Source: Actinomycetes bacterium (GTDB lineage Bacteria; Actinomycetota; Thermoleophilia; Solirubrobacterales; 70-9). From it: 8,755 nt of DNA. The notes under the pieces are model-generated. The model worked only from the letters and a program-made list of their open reading frames with translations, ran no database searches and was not told the DNA's origin. Location of the stretch: assembly GCA_023434465.1 (NCBI GenBank), contig JAEYSQ010000254.1:1-8755 (forward strand). Reading direction: 5' to 3'. Position 1 is the first letter of the stretch. Each line of letters begins with the position of its first letter. Position numbers and translations under genes: made by a program. Below are positions 1-6,121 of the stretch, in pieces.

Positions 1-108
1 GTAGACGCACCGGAACCGCCCGGGCAGCTGCGTCGGCCGGAGCCACGGCTCTCCGCAACCAGGACAGGGTGGACGGCGGTCGACTGTCTTCTCTGACTCT
101 GTCGCCAT
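1..108 (-). CDS. Small zinc-ribbon protein, 5' part only (runs off left edge)
   Basis: Reading the minus strand from an ATG at 108-106 gives 36 open codons to the edge, beginning MATESEKTVDRRPPCPGCGE. What is seen is a short polar N-terminus, then a CPGC knuckle (Cys15, Cys18), and about 15 residues later another Cys (Cys34, followed by Val-Tyr) that looks like the start of a second CxxC pair. That spacing is typical of a small treble-clef or rubredoxin-like zinc ribbon, so zinc binding is inferred; no specific function can be assigned from 36 residues. The start is supported by a GATAAT hexamer six bases upstream and by the absence of a clear Shine-Dalgarno. It lies in the same direction as rsmB, but the 130-base gap and its own promoter-like site suggest separate transcription. 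In Bacillus the next gene after rsmB is rlmN; this is not rlmN. Confidence 0.6.
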   Translation of the reverse strand, partial: MATESEKTVDRRPPCPGCGEPWLRPTQLPGRFRCVY

Positions 109-238
109 GCGGCGATTATCCCGGACCGATCGGCGTTCCGCGCCAATCGAGCTTCCGGGGGTGATCACTCACCGAATCCGTGGAGAATCGCCCCCGGAAC
201 TTTGGGGTCGGGTGGGTTGACCGGCCGGTGACGGTTTG
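109..238. other. Intergenic region between rsmB and the zinc-ribbon gene
   Basis: This 130-base stretch is downstream of rsmB and upstream of the zinc-ribbon gene, both on the minus strand. It holds the candidate -10 at 115-120, a small inverted repeat (GGTGA at 160-164 and TCACC at 169-173, four-base loop) and the perfect 10-base palindrome ACCGGCCGGT at 220-229. There is no GC stem followed by a T-run in either direction, so an intrinsic terminator for rsmB cannot be shown. The palindromes could be operator half-sites or chance in GC-rich DNA. Confidence 0.4.
115..120 (-). promoter_or_regulatory. Candidate -10 element for a leaderless zinc-ribbon mRNA
   Basis: On the minus strand GATAAT (5 of 6 matches to TATAAT) ends six bases before the ATG at 108. 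With the usual distance from -10 to transcription start, the mRNA would begin at or next to the ATG, a common layout in actinobacteria. No convincing -35 is seen: a TTGGCG lies about 20 bases upstream, which is too far for a good spacer. Experimentally unverified. Confidence 0.45.
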
Positions 239-1588
239 TTATCTGGCCGTAAGCCGGGCGATGAAGAAGCCGGTCGTTCGATCCCGGTCCGGCATCAGCT
301 GGATGAACCGCGAGTCGTGTGGATCAGCCAATTGCGGGGCGCGGGCTCCGAGATCGTCGATCTCGAGTCCGTGCTTCTCGGCCAGGGCAAGGGCCTGGTC
401 GGAGTTTTCCCGTTTCGAGATGGTGCAGGTCGAGTAGACCAGGCTGCCGCCCTCGCGAACGAAGGAACAAGCCCGGTCGAGGATCTCCCGCTGAAGTTCC
501 GCAACCCGTTCGATCAGGGCCGGGGACTTCCGCCAGCGGGCATCCGGGCGCGAGGAGAGGGCCCCGAGATCGGAGCAGGGCGCGTCGACCAGCACCCGGT
601 CGAAACCGGTCATGATCTCGCCGTCGCGGGCGTCGACCTCGACCACCAGCCCGTGGTGGAAGCCGAGCCGCTCGAACTGGATCGAAATGTCCTCGGCCCT
701 CGACTCGACCGGCTCGACCGAAACCATGTTCCCCATCCGCCCTACCCGGGCGGCGATCTGACCGGATTTGATCCCCGGACCGGCACACAGATCGAGGATT
801 CGCTCCTCCTCGAGCGGGTCGAGAACCTCGACCACCGCAGCCGAACCCCGTGACTGCACCACGACAAGTCCCTGCTCGGCTGCCTCTTCGATGGCGCCGA
901 GACTGCCGCGAGCGATAAGGAGTTCCGGCGGGGCCAGTGGCCAGGGACCTTCGGCCGGGGTCAGTTCCAGTTCGGGACTCGAGAATCGTGCGACCGCCTC
1001 CTCCGGGGTGATCCGGGCCGTGTTGACCCGGACCGCCTTTTCGGCCGGCCGATTGGCCTGCGCCATCAGTGCCACGGCGCGATCGGGTCCGAGTTCATCC
1101 CACCAGAACCGGGCCAGCCAATCCGGAAAGGAATGGGCGACCGCGGCCTTCTCCGGGGTCGAATCGTCAGCCAGTCTCCGGAGGATCGAGTCCCGTTCCC
1201 GCAACGTCCTGCGAAGCACAGCGTTGGCGAAGCCGGCGGCGTGATCGGCCCCGGCTTCACGGACCAGGCTCACTGCCTGATCGACCGCCGCGTGATCGGC
1301 GGTGCCGTCGGAGTAGAGCAGCTCGAAGATGCCGAGCCGAAGGGCTGCGGCGACCGGCGGGTCAGGTCGTCGTCCCTTCTGCTTGGTGAAATCGGCAATC
1401 ACCCTGTCCGTGGTCCCTCGCCGCTGGACCGCACCGAAAGCGAGTCGCTGGGCCTGGGCCCGGGTCCGGCCGGAAAGTTCCTGCTCGATGGCGATCTCGC
1501 GAAACGCGGCTTCGGTGTGCTCGTCCTTTTCGAACGTGCGGCGGAGAACGGCGAAGGCAACCTGCCGCTCGGGAGTGACCCGGCTCAC
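239..1588 (-). CDS. rsmB: 16S rRNA (cytosine-967-C5)-methyltransferase RsmB (Sun/Fmu)
   Basis: RsmB uses S-adenosylmethionine to methylate C5 of cytosine 967 (E. coli numbering) of 16S rRNA before subunit assembly, in the cytoplasm. The 449-residue protein has a NusB-like helical RNA-binding domain (about residues 1-135), a linker, then a Rossmann methyltransferase domain. Visible motifs: motif I DLCAGPGIKSGQ (266-277), motif IV DAPCSDLG (335-342, Cys338) and motif VI YSTCTI (385-390, Cys388, the catalytic nucleophile position). Both family cysteines are present and the length is normal. Motif I is slightly unusual: the common form is APGGKT, here GPGIKS. The chosen start is GTG at 1588, whose GTGA overlaps the fmt stop, implying translational coupling. 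The open frame extends 43 codons further to 1717, but those residues are Arg/Gly-rich, lie over fmt and match nothing in the family. It is the last gene of the priA-def-fmt-rsmB operon. Confidence 0.95.
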   Translation of the reverse strand: MSRVTPERQVAFAVLRRTFEKDEHTEAAFREIAIEQELSGRTRAQAQRLAFGAVQRRGTTDRVIADFTKQKGRRPDPPVAAALRLGIFELLYSDGTADHAAVDQAVSLVREAGADHAAGFANAVLRRTLRERDSILRRLADDSTPEKAAVAHSFPDWLARFWWDELGPDRAVALMAQANRPAEKAVRVNTARITPEEAVARFSSPELELTPAEGPWPLAPPELLIARGSLGAIEEAAEQGLVVVQSRGSAAVVEVLDPLEEERILDLCAGPGIKSGQIAARVGRMGNMVSVEPVESRAEDISIQFERLGFHHGLVVEVDARDGEIMTGFDRVLVDAPCSDLGALSSRPDARWRKSPALIERVAELQREILDRACSFVREGGSLVYSTCTISKRENSDQALALAEKHGLEIDDLGARAPQLADPHDSRFIQLMPDRDRTTGFFIARLTAR

Positions 1589-2505
1589 GTTTCCAGACCG
1601 GGAACGGAACTCTTGCCCCGACCCCTGAGCCAGGCGTCGCCGTCCATCTCCTGTTTTCCGGGCGGCTGAACCCGGTCGAGCCGGACCGCGCCCTCGCCGC
1701 AACCGAGCACGGGCCAACCTTCCCGGTCGGCGAGGGAGCCGGCCGCGGGACCGCTTTCCAGGACGGTGGTCCGCCGTATCCCCAGCCTTTCCTCTTCGCC
1801 GAGCGGCAGCCAGGCCCCGATGTGAGGAGTCAGGCCACGGACCCGGTCGTGGACCCGGTGCGCGGCCTGTTGCGGGTTGATCTCCCGGTCGGTGGCGTCA
1901 ATCTTCTCGGCGTATGTGACCCCGTCCTCGCCCTGCTCCCGCCAGGTGATCGAACCGTCCCGGGCGGCGACGAGCGCTTCGACCAGCATCCGTCCACCGA
2001 TCCCGGCCAGGCGCTCGGAGAGCGAGCCGAAGTCATCGTCCGGCTCTATGGCGGTCACCTCCCGCAGGGCGACCGGACCCGAGTCCAGCCCCGCCTCCAG
2101 CCGCATCACGCAAACACCGGTCTCGTCGTCACCTTCCATGATCGCCCTTTCGACCGGCGCGGCTCCCCGCCAGCGCGGCAGCAGCGAAGGATGAACGTTC
2201 AGCATCGGCAACTCGGAGAGAAGTGGCTCCTTGATCAGTTGGCCGAAGGCACAGATCGATGCCCATCGGCCCCCGACCTCGAGGATCTTCGACCGGTCTT
2301 GATCGTCGTTCACGTTGCCGGACTTGAGAACCGGGATCCCGAGCCCTTCGGCCTTCTCCGCGACGGGCGAAGCCTGTTCCTTGCGCCCCCGGCCGCGCCG
2401 CCGGTCGGGCAGGGTGACCACGAGTTCGGGTCGCTGTTCGGAAGCCGCGAGGATTTCCAGCACCACGGCGGCGAATTCCGAGGTACCGAGATAGACGCCA
2501 GGCAT
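1585..2505 (-). CDS. fmt: Methionyl-tRNA formyltransferase
   Basis: Fmt transfers a formyl group from 10-formyltetrahydrofolate to the amino group of Met on initiator tRNA, making fMet-tRNA for translation initiation. The 306-residue length is normal. The N-terminal Rossmann formyltransferase domain opens with YLGTSEFA (5-12; family GTPDFA) and carries the signature NVHPSLLPRWRGAAP (103-117). The catalytic triad is intact: Asn103, His105 and Asp141 in the GLDSG segment. TYAEKI (197-202) marks the domain border, and the C-terminal OB-fold domain, which binds tRNA, contains RGLTPHIGAW (223-232). The ATG at 2505 is preceded by AGAGGA about ten bases upstream, a fair Shine-Dalgarno. It starts 23 bases after the def stop, and its TGA overlaps the rsmB GTG in GTGA. 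Def removes the formyl group that Fmt adds, which explains the pairing. Confidence 0.97.
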   Translation of the reverse strand: MPGVYLGTSEFAAVVLEILAASEQRPELVVTLPDRRRGRGRKEQASPVAEKAEGLGIPVLKSGNVNDDQDRSKILEVGGRWASICAFGQLIKEPLLSELPMLNVHPSLLPRWRGAAPVERAIMEGDDETGVCVMRLEAGLDSGPVALREVTAIEPDDDFGSLSERLAGIGGRMLVEALVAARDGSITWREQGEDGVTYAEKIDATDREINPQQAAHRVHDRVRGLTPHIGAWLPLGEEERLGIRRTTVLESGPAAGSLADREGWPVLGCGEGAVRLDRVQPPGKQEMDGDAWLRGRGKSSVPGLET

Positions 2506-2528
2506 AGACTCGCGTTCCTCTTCGCTTC

Positions 2529-3218
2529 TCAGTCGTCTTCGTGCGGCGAGTAGCTCTCGCCGCGCCGGAGCGCCTTCATCGCGCCCTTGCGCTGCTTCTT
2601 TTCGGTCCGGTCAAGAATCAGGACACCGTCGAGGTGATCGATTTCGTGCTGGAGCACCCGGGCCTCGTGGCCGGAAGCCTCGATCAGCACTCCGGTGCCG
2701 TGGCGGTCCTTGCCGCGGACCCTCGCGTAAAGCGGCCGGTCGACCTCGACGATCACCCGGGGGATGCTGAGGCAGCCCTCCGGTGCTTCCTCGGTTTCCT
2801 CGGAAAGCCACTCGATCTCCGGGTTGACAAGTTCCTGCGGCACCGCGTCAGCGTTGGTCTGGAAAACGAGCAGGCGGCGTAGCTTGCCGACCTGGGTCGC
2901 GGCAAGTCCGACCCCGAGGCCGTCCTTCATCAGTTCGACCATCCGCTCGATCTCGTCGGAGAGCGCCTGGTCGAAATCGGTCACCTCGGAAGCCCGGCTC
3001 TTCAGTACCGGGTCCCCGAACTGCACGATCTGGGCGAGCGCGGCTTCCCGCCGCCTCAGGGTCTCCTCGTCGATGCGACGAGCCGGCTCTTCGCCGCCTT
3101 CGGGCTCGACTTCAACCTCGCCGGCGGCGGCGCCCAGAGCCTCTTCAGCCCGCTCCATGCCCTCGGCATAAGCGGCCGCTTCTTCGCTCAGAGTCGCTGT
3201 TTCATCCTCGGAAGCCAT
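2529..3218 (-). CDS. def: Peptide deformylase with acidic N-terminal extension
   Basis: Def is a metallo-hydrolase that removes formyl from the N-terminal fMet of nascent proteins at the ribosome exit. All three family motifs are intact in the 229-residue product: motif 1 GVGLAATQVG (102-111), motif 2 EGCLSIP (147-153, metal ligand Cys149) and motif 3 QHEIDHLDG (190-198, ligands His191 and His195, catalytic Glu192). The catalytic core begins only near residue 63 (IVQFGDPVLKSRA). The preceding 62 or so residues are Glu/Ala-rich, strongly acidic, probably helical or disordered, and make the protein longer than the usual 150-190 residues. The ATG at 3218 is chosen because it lies 37 bases past the priA stop; an in-frame ATG at 3275 would overlap priA and add an unrelated 19-residue leader. 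There is no clear Shine-Dalgarno; a TACACT lies eight bases before the ATG, so a weak internal leaderless promoter is possible. Confidence 0.95.
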   Translation of the reverse strand: MASEDETATLSEEAAAYAEGMERAEEALGAAAGEVEVEPEGGEEPARRIDEETLRRREAALAQIVQFGDPVLKSRASEVTDFDQALSDEIERMVELMKDGLGVGLAATQVGKLRRLLVFQTNADAVPQELVNPEIEWLSEETEEAPEGCLSIPRVIVEVDRPLYARVRGKDRHGTGVLIEASGHEARVLQHEIDHLDGVLILDRTEKKQRKGAMKALRRGESYSPHEDD

Positions 3219-3226
3219 CGCCGCCG

Positions 3227-3232
3227 AGTGTA
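3227..3232 (-). promoter_or_regulatory. Possible -10-like hexamer just upstream of def
   Basis: On the minus strand TACACT (fits TAnnnT) sits in the 37-base priA-def gap and ends eight bases before the def ATG. It could drive a nearly leaderless def-fmt-rsmB transcript in addition to read-through from priA. There is no matching -35, and the spacing is one or two bases longer than at the other candidate sites in this window, so support is weak. Confidence 0.25.
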
Positions 3233-3255
3233 CCGACGCCCCGACCCAAGCCGTC

Positions 3256-5448
3256 CTACTGGGGGTCGACGTCAATTGCGAGGGTGATCTTGGTGAGGGA
3301 GCGCTCGGCGAGCATCGCTTCGATAGTCGTGTGGACCGCTTCGATCGACTCGGCCCTGGTGGTCGAGCGGATCAGTATCCGGCGGCGGTAGCGGTTGCGG
3401 GCCCGGAACATCGGGGCCGGGCCGAGCAGTTCGGCACCCTGTGGCAGGGCAGCGTCGAGGCGGGCGGCGACCTCGTTCGCGGCCCGTTCGACTTCCGGCT
3501 CTCCCTCGGCGGCGAGCTGGACCCGGATCAGGTGGGAGAAAGGCGGGTAGCCGAGTTCGCGGCGGCGGTCGAGTTCCCCGGCCAGGAAACCGGCTGAATC
3601 ATGGGTGGCGGCGTGGCTGATCGAAGGGCTGCCCGGGGCGAGGGTCTGGACGATCACCCGGCCCCCGGCCCGGCTGCGACCACTGCGGCCAGCCAGCTGA
3701 GTGACCAGCGAGAAGGTCCGCTCCTCGGCCCGGAAATCCGGGAACCTGAGAGTCGCGTCGGCGTCGAGGATCGCAGCCAGGGTGACCTCGGGGAAGTCAT
3801 GGCCCTTGGCGACCATCTGGGTGCCGACCAGGATCGCGCTTTCCTCCTGATCGAAGGCCGAGAGAATCCTGGCGTGACCACCCGGGCCGGCGCTGGTGTC
3901 GGCGTCGAGGCGGAAGACCGGCATCGGCTCGAGCTCTTCGGCCAGCAGCCGCTCGATCCGCTGGGTTCCAGCCCCGGTCTGGGAGAGCGTGGTGCCGCCG
4001 CACTCCGGGCAGGCGCGAGACAACGGTTCGGCGTGGTTGCAGTGATGGCAGATCAACTGGTCAGACTCGCGGTGAACGATCAGCGAGACGTCACAGTTCG
4101 GGCAACCCCAATGGTGACCGCAGGTCCGGCAGGTCAACCACGGGGCGAAGCCGCGCCGGTTGATCATCACGATCGCTTTTTCGCCCCGTTCCCTGACCTC
4201 GTTCAGAGCCTCCCAGGTACGGGTGTGAATCGGGCCCTGGCGCGGATCGGCCTCACGCATGTCAACCAGTTCGACCGGTGGCATCCCCTGGCCGTCTACC
4301 CGTTCCGGCAGGTCGATCCTCGCCAGGCGCTCCCAACTTTCCGGTCGCGGCGTCGCGGTACCGAGAATCAGCAGCGAGTCGTTGTCGAGCGCGCGCCGCC
4401 GCGCCACCTCGCGGGCGTCGTACCGGGGATCGCCCTCTTGCTTGTAGGAAGAGTCGTGCTCCTCGTCGATGACGATCAGGCCAAGATCGGCAAGCGGCGC
4501 GAACACAGCCGAGCGAGGACCGACGCAAACGGTCGCCTCGCCGCTCTTCAACCGCTGCCATTCGTCGAAACGCTGACCGGCGCTGAGGGCCGAGTGGAGC
4601 ACCGCGACCCGATCTCCGAGCCGCGCCTGGAATCGGCCCACCGCCTGTGGGGTCAGGCCGATCTCCGGAACCAGGACTATCGCGGTACGACCCCGGGCCA
4701 GCACCTCCTCGACCACCGCCAGATAAACCTCGGTCTTGCCCGAACCGGTCACCCCGGCCAGTAGCACGCCCTCGCCTGCCTGCGGTTCACCCAGCCGCGA
4801 AACCAGGTCGGCCACCGCCGCGGACTGGTCGACGGTCAGATCGGGTGCGGTGGTTGCCGCGGCTCCGACCTCGGCCCCGTCCGGCCGACGGCGCACGTTC
4901 ACCTGCTGTCGCGCGATCAGATCCCGATCTTCCAGCCTTTTCAGGGTTGAGGAATCGATGCCGGCCCGGGCCGCGAGCTGCCTGCCGGTCAGGTCTCCTT
5001 CAAGCAGTTGTTGGAGAGCGAGCTGCTGTTTGGCTCCGAGTCTGACGCTCCCTTCGAGCGCTTCACGACCGGCTCCGGTGATGGAGTTGAGTTTCTCGAT
5101 CCGGAAGCGGGTCCGCTCGCCGCCGGTGCCGGTGCCGGGCGGCAGGACCAGACCAAGCCCCCGAGCCGGAGTGGAACAGTACTCGGAGGCGATCCACCTT
5201 CCGAGCCCGATCAGATCCTCGGTGGTCCCGGTGCCCAGCATCCGGATCGGTTCAGCTAGCTTCTCCGGGGGCACTTCGGATGTCGCGGCCAGTTCAACCA
5301 CGACCCCGGTGATCCGCCGTCGACCGAAAGGGACTTCGAGCACGGTTCCGACCCCGATCTCACCCGCGAGGCGTTCCGGAATCAGGTAGTCGAAAGGGCC
5401 CCGCAGAGCGCGGGCCGTCGTCAGCGGCTCGACCCTGGCGATGGACAT
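3256..5448 (-). CDS. priA: Replication restart helicase PriA (primosomal protein N')
   Basis: PriA recognises stalled or repaired forks and reloads the replicative helicase, using 3'-5' superfamily 2 helicase activity. The 730-residue product has the N-terminal 3'-DNA-binding domain (starting IARVEPL, with GPFDYLIP at 17-24), a winged-helix region (about 130-185), and a helicase core with Walker A GVTGSGKT (232-239), DEEH box (328-331), motif III region GTATPRPES (363-371), GTQMVAKGHDFP (542-553) and motif VI QLAGRSGRS (584-592). An inserted zinc-binding module supplies eight cysteines in four pairs: 440/443, 449/452, 467/470 and 480/483. Everything needed for ATPase and helicase activity appears present. 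ATG 5448 is preferred because the family N-terminus begins here and TACCCT lies six bases upstream. An in-frame GTG at 5487, with GGGAG eight bases before it, would add 13 residues and cannot be excluded. It heads the priA-def-fmt-rsmB operon. Confidence 0.95.
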   Translation of the reverse strand: MSIARVEPLTTARALRGPFDYLIPERLAGEIGVGTVLEVPFGRRRITGVVVELAATSEVPPEKLAEPIRMLGTGTTEDLIGLGRWIASEYCSTPARGLGLVLPPGTGTGGERTRFRIEKLNSITGAGREALEGSVRLGAKQQLALQQLLEGDLTGRQLAARAGIDSSTLKRLEDRDLIARQQVNVRRRPDGAEVGAAATTAPDLTVDQSAAVADLVSRLGEPQAGEGVLLAGVTGSGKTEVYLAVVEEVLARGRTAIVLVPEIGLTPQAVGRFQARLGDRVAVLHSALSAGQRFDEWQRLKSGEATVCVGPRSAVFAPLADLGLIVIDEEHDSSYKQEGDPRYDAREVARRRALDNDSLLILGTATPRPESWERLARIDLPERVDGQGMPPVELVDMREADPRQGPIHTRTWEALNEVRERGEKAIVMINRRGFAPWLTCRTCGHHWGCPNCDVSLIVHRESDQLICHHCNHAEPLSRACPECGGTTLSQTGAGTQRIERLLAEELEPMPVFRLDADTSAGPGGHARILSAFDQEESAILVGTQMVAKGHDFPEVTLAAILDADATLRFPDFRAEERTFSLVTQLAGRSGRSRAGGRVIVQTLAPGSPSISHAATHDSAGFLAGELDRRRELGYPPFSHLIRVQLAAEGEPEVERAANEVAARLDAALPQGAELLGPAPMFRARNRYRRRILIRSTTRAESIEAVHTTIEAMLAERSLTKITLAIDVDPQ

Positions 5449-5454
5449 CGGTCG

Positions 5455-5460
5455 AGGGTA
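5455..5460 (-). promoter_or_regulatory. Candidate -10 element for priA (leaderless operon start)
   Basis: On the minus strand TACCCT ends six bases before the ATG at 5448, matching the layout seen before the zinc-ribbon and PH-domain genes. No good -35 precedes it. It competes with the alternative reading in which translation begins at GTG 5487 with a GGGAG ribosome site; in that case this hexamer is inside the coding region and meaningless. Confidence 0.35.
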
Positions 5461-5536
5461 CGGAGGCAGGCGGACGAGCGCGCTCACCCTTCCCGCTCCC
5501 TACGAGCATTTCCAACATGGGTCCGCAGCGGTCGAA

Positions 5537-5542
5537 TATGCT
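5537..5542 (+). promoter_or_regulatory. Candidate -10 element for the PH-domain membrane protein
   Basis: TATGCT (fits TAnnnT) ends six bases before the GTG at 5549. The bases before the GTG contain no purine-rich Shine-Dalgarno, which favours a leaderless transcript starting at the GTG itself. No strong -35 is seen at 16-18 bases upstream. Confidence 0.4.
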
Positions 5543-5548
5543 CGCGCC

Positions 5549-6055
5549 GTGGCATTCACTCCCAGTCCCGGCGAGCAGATCATTTTCCAGGGCCATCCTT
5601 CCTGGCGATCAATCCTCGCCTTCTACCTGAAGGGCCTGCTGATCGGCCTGATTCTCGCGGTGATCGCTAAGTTGCTCGGCGAGGGATTCCTCACGGTCTT
5701 CATCATCATCCTGGTCGCGCTCGGCATCGCCGTGCTGATCGGCTTCATTCGCCGGGTCGCGACGGTCTACACGATCACCGACCGCAGGCTGAACATCAAA
5801 CGTGGCATCTTCGCCCGGGACATCCAGGAGACCAGGCTGGAGCGGGTCCAGAACGTCAACTACAGCCAGACCGTCTTCCAGCGTCTGCTGCAGGTCGGTG
5901 ACGTCGACTTCGACACGGCAGCCTCCGATGCCGACAATCTCTTCGTTTTCAACGGTGTCTCGGATCCGCTCGGCGTGGTTCAGAAGGTCGACCGCGCGAC
6001 GTCGATGAGTGCGGCTGGCTCTCACGGGCTCGGCCAGCCCAGCGACAAGTACTGA
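5549..6055 (+). CDS. PH-domain (bPH2/DUF304) membrane protein
   Basis: The 168-residue product has a short cytoplasmic N-terminus with GEQIIFQGHPSW (8-19), two hydrophobic helices (about 21-40 and 48-67) and a C-terminal bacterial pleckstrin-homology domain (about 71-150). The bPH2 signature is clear: VYTITDRRLNIKRGIFAR (73-90), then ETRLERVQNVNYSQTVFQR (94-112), a segment matching the family's conserved 'I..V..Q...QR..G' strand pattern, and VGDVDF (116-121). The acidic stretch TAASDADN (123-130) precedes LFVFNGVSDP. Proteins of this type are common in actinobacteria; their role is largely unknown, with membrane or envelope functions proposed. GTG 5549 is chosen because the hydrophilic family N-terminus begins here; the open frame reaches back to 5441, but that part overlaps the priA start and contains no family feature. 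It is divergent from priA and lies 66 bases before tkt, probably a single-gene unit or weakly linked to tkt. Confidence 0.85.
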   Translation: MAFTPSPGEQIIFQGHPSWRSILAFYLKGLLIGLILAVIAKLLGEGFLTVFIIILVALGIAVLIGFIRRVATVYTITDRRLNIKRGIFARDIQETRLERVQNVNYSQTVFQRLLQVGDVDFDTAASDADNLFVFNGVSDPLGVVQKVDRATSMSAAGSHGLGQPSDKY

Positions 6056-6121
6056 CCGGACCGACCGGGTTGTTCGCCTGCCGGTTCCCACAGTAGGCCA
6101 CGGTTTCGTAGGATGGCGGTC
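6056..6121 (+). promoter_or_regulatory. tkt upstream region with candidate promoter / ribosome site
   Basis: This 66-base gap contains TTCCCA at 6085-6090 (4 of 6 to TTGACA) and TAGGAT at 6109-6114, an 18-base spacer apart, with TAGGAT ending seven bases before the GTG at 6122. That would give a leaderless tkt mRNA. The same bases also read AGGA eight bases before the GTG, a usable Shine-Dalgarno, so the two readings cannot be separated by eye. No intrinsic terminator for the preceding gene is evident; CCGG repeats at 6057-6068 form only a weak stem without a T-run. Confidence 0.4.

Larger units (their letters stand above)
5449..5548. promoter_or_regulatory. Divergent intergenic region between priA and the PH-domain gene
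   Basis: This 100-base gap separates two head-to-head genes and must hold promoters for both directions. Candidates are TACCCT at 5455-5460 (minus, for priA) and TATGCT at 5537-5542 (plus, for the membrane protein). The minus strand also carries GGGAG followed eight bases later by a GTG at 5487, an alternative priA start. No clear operator-sized inverted repeat is visible. Confidence 0.4.

Noticed and set aside
1589..1717. 43-residue N-terminal extension of rsmB
   Set aside because: Arg/Gly-rich, overlaps fmt coding sequence, not part of the NusB-type domain; the GTGA overlap start fits better.
1822..2553. 243-codon plus-strand open frame opposite fmt
   Set aside because: Antisense to the catalytic region of fmt; no domain or ribosome site.
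3601..4764. 387-codon plus-strand open frame opposite priA
   Set aside because: It lies wholly antisense to a PriA with every family motif; its translation is low-complexity Arg/Gly/Ala-rich with no recognisable domain. Long antisense frames are expected in GC-rich coding DNA.
5441..5548. 36-residue N-terminal extension of the PH-domain protein
   Set aside because: It would begin inside priA on the other strand and include the promoter region; the family N-terminus fits GTG 5549.
6050..6100. Possible intrinsic terminator after the PH-domain gene
   Set aside because: The CCGG repeats give only a four-base stem and no T-run follows.
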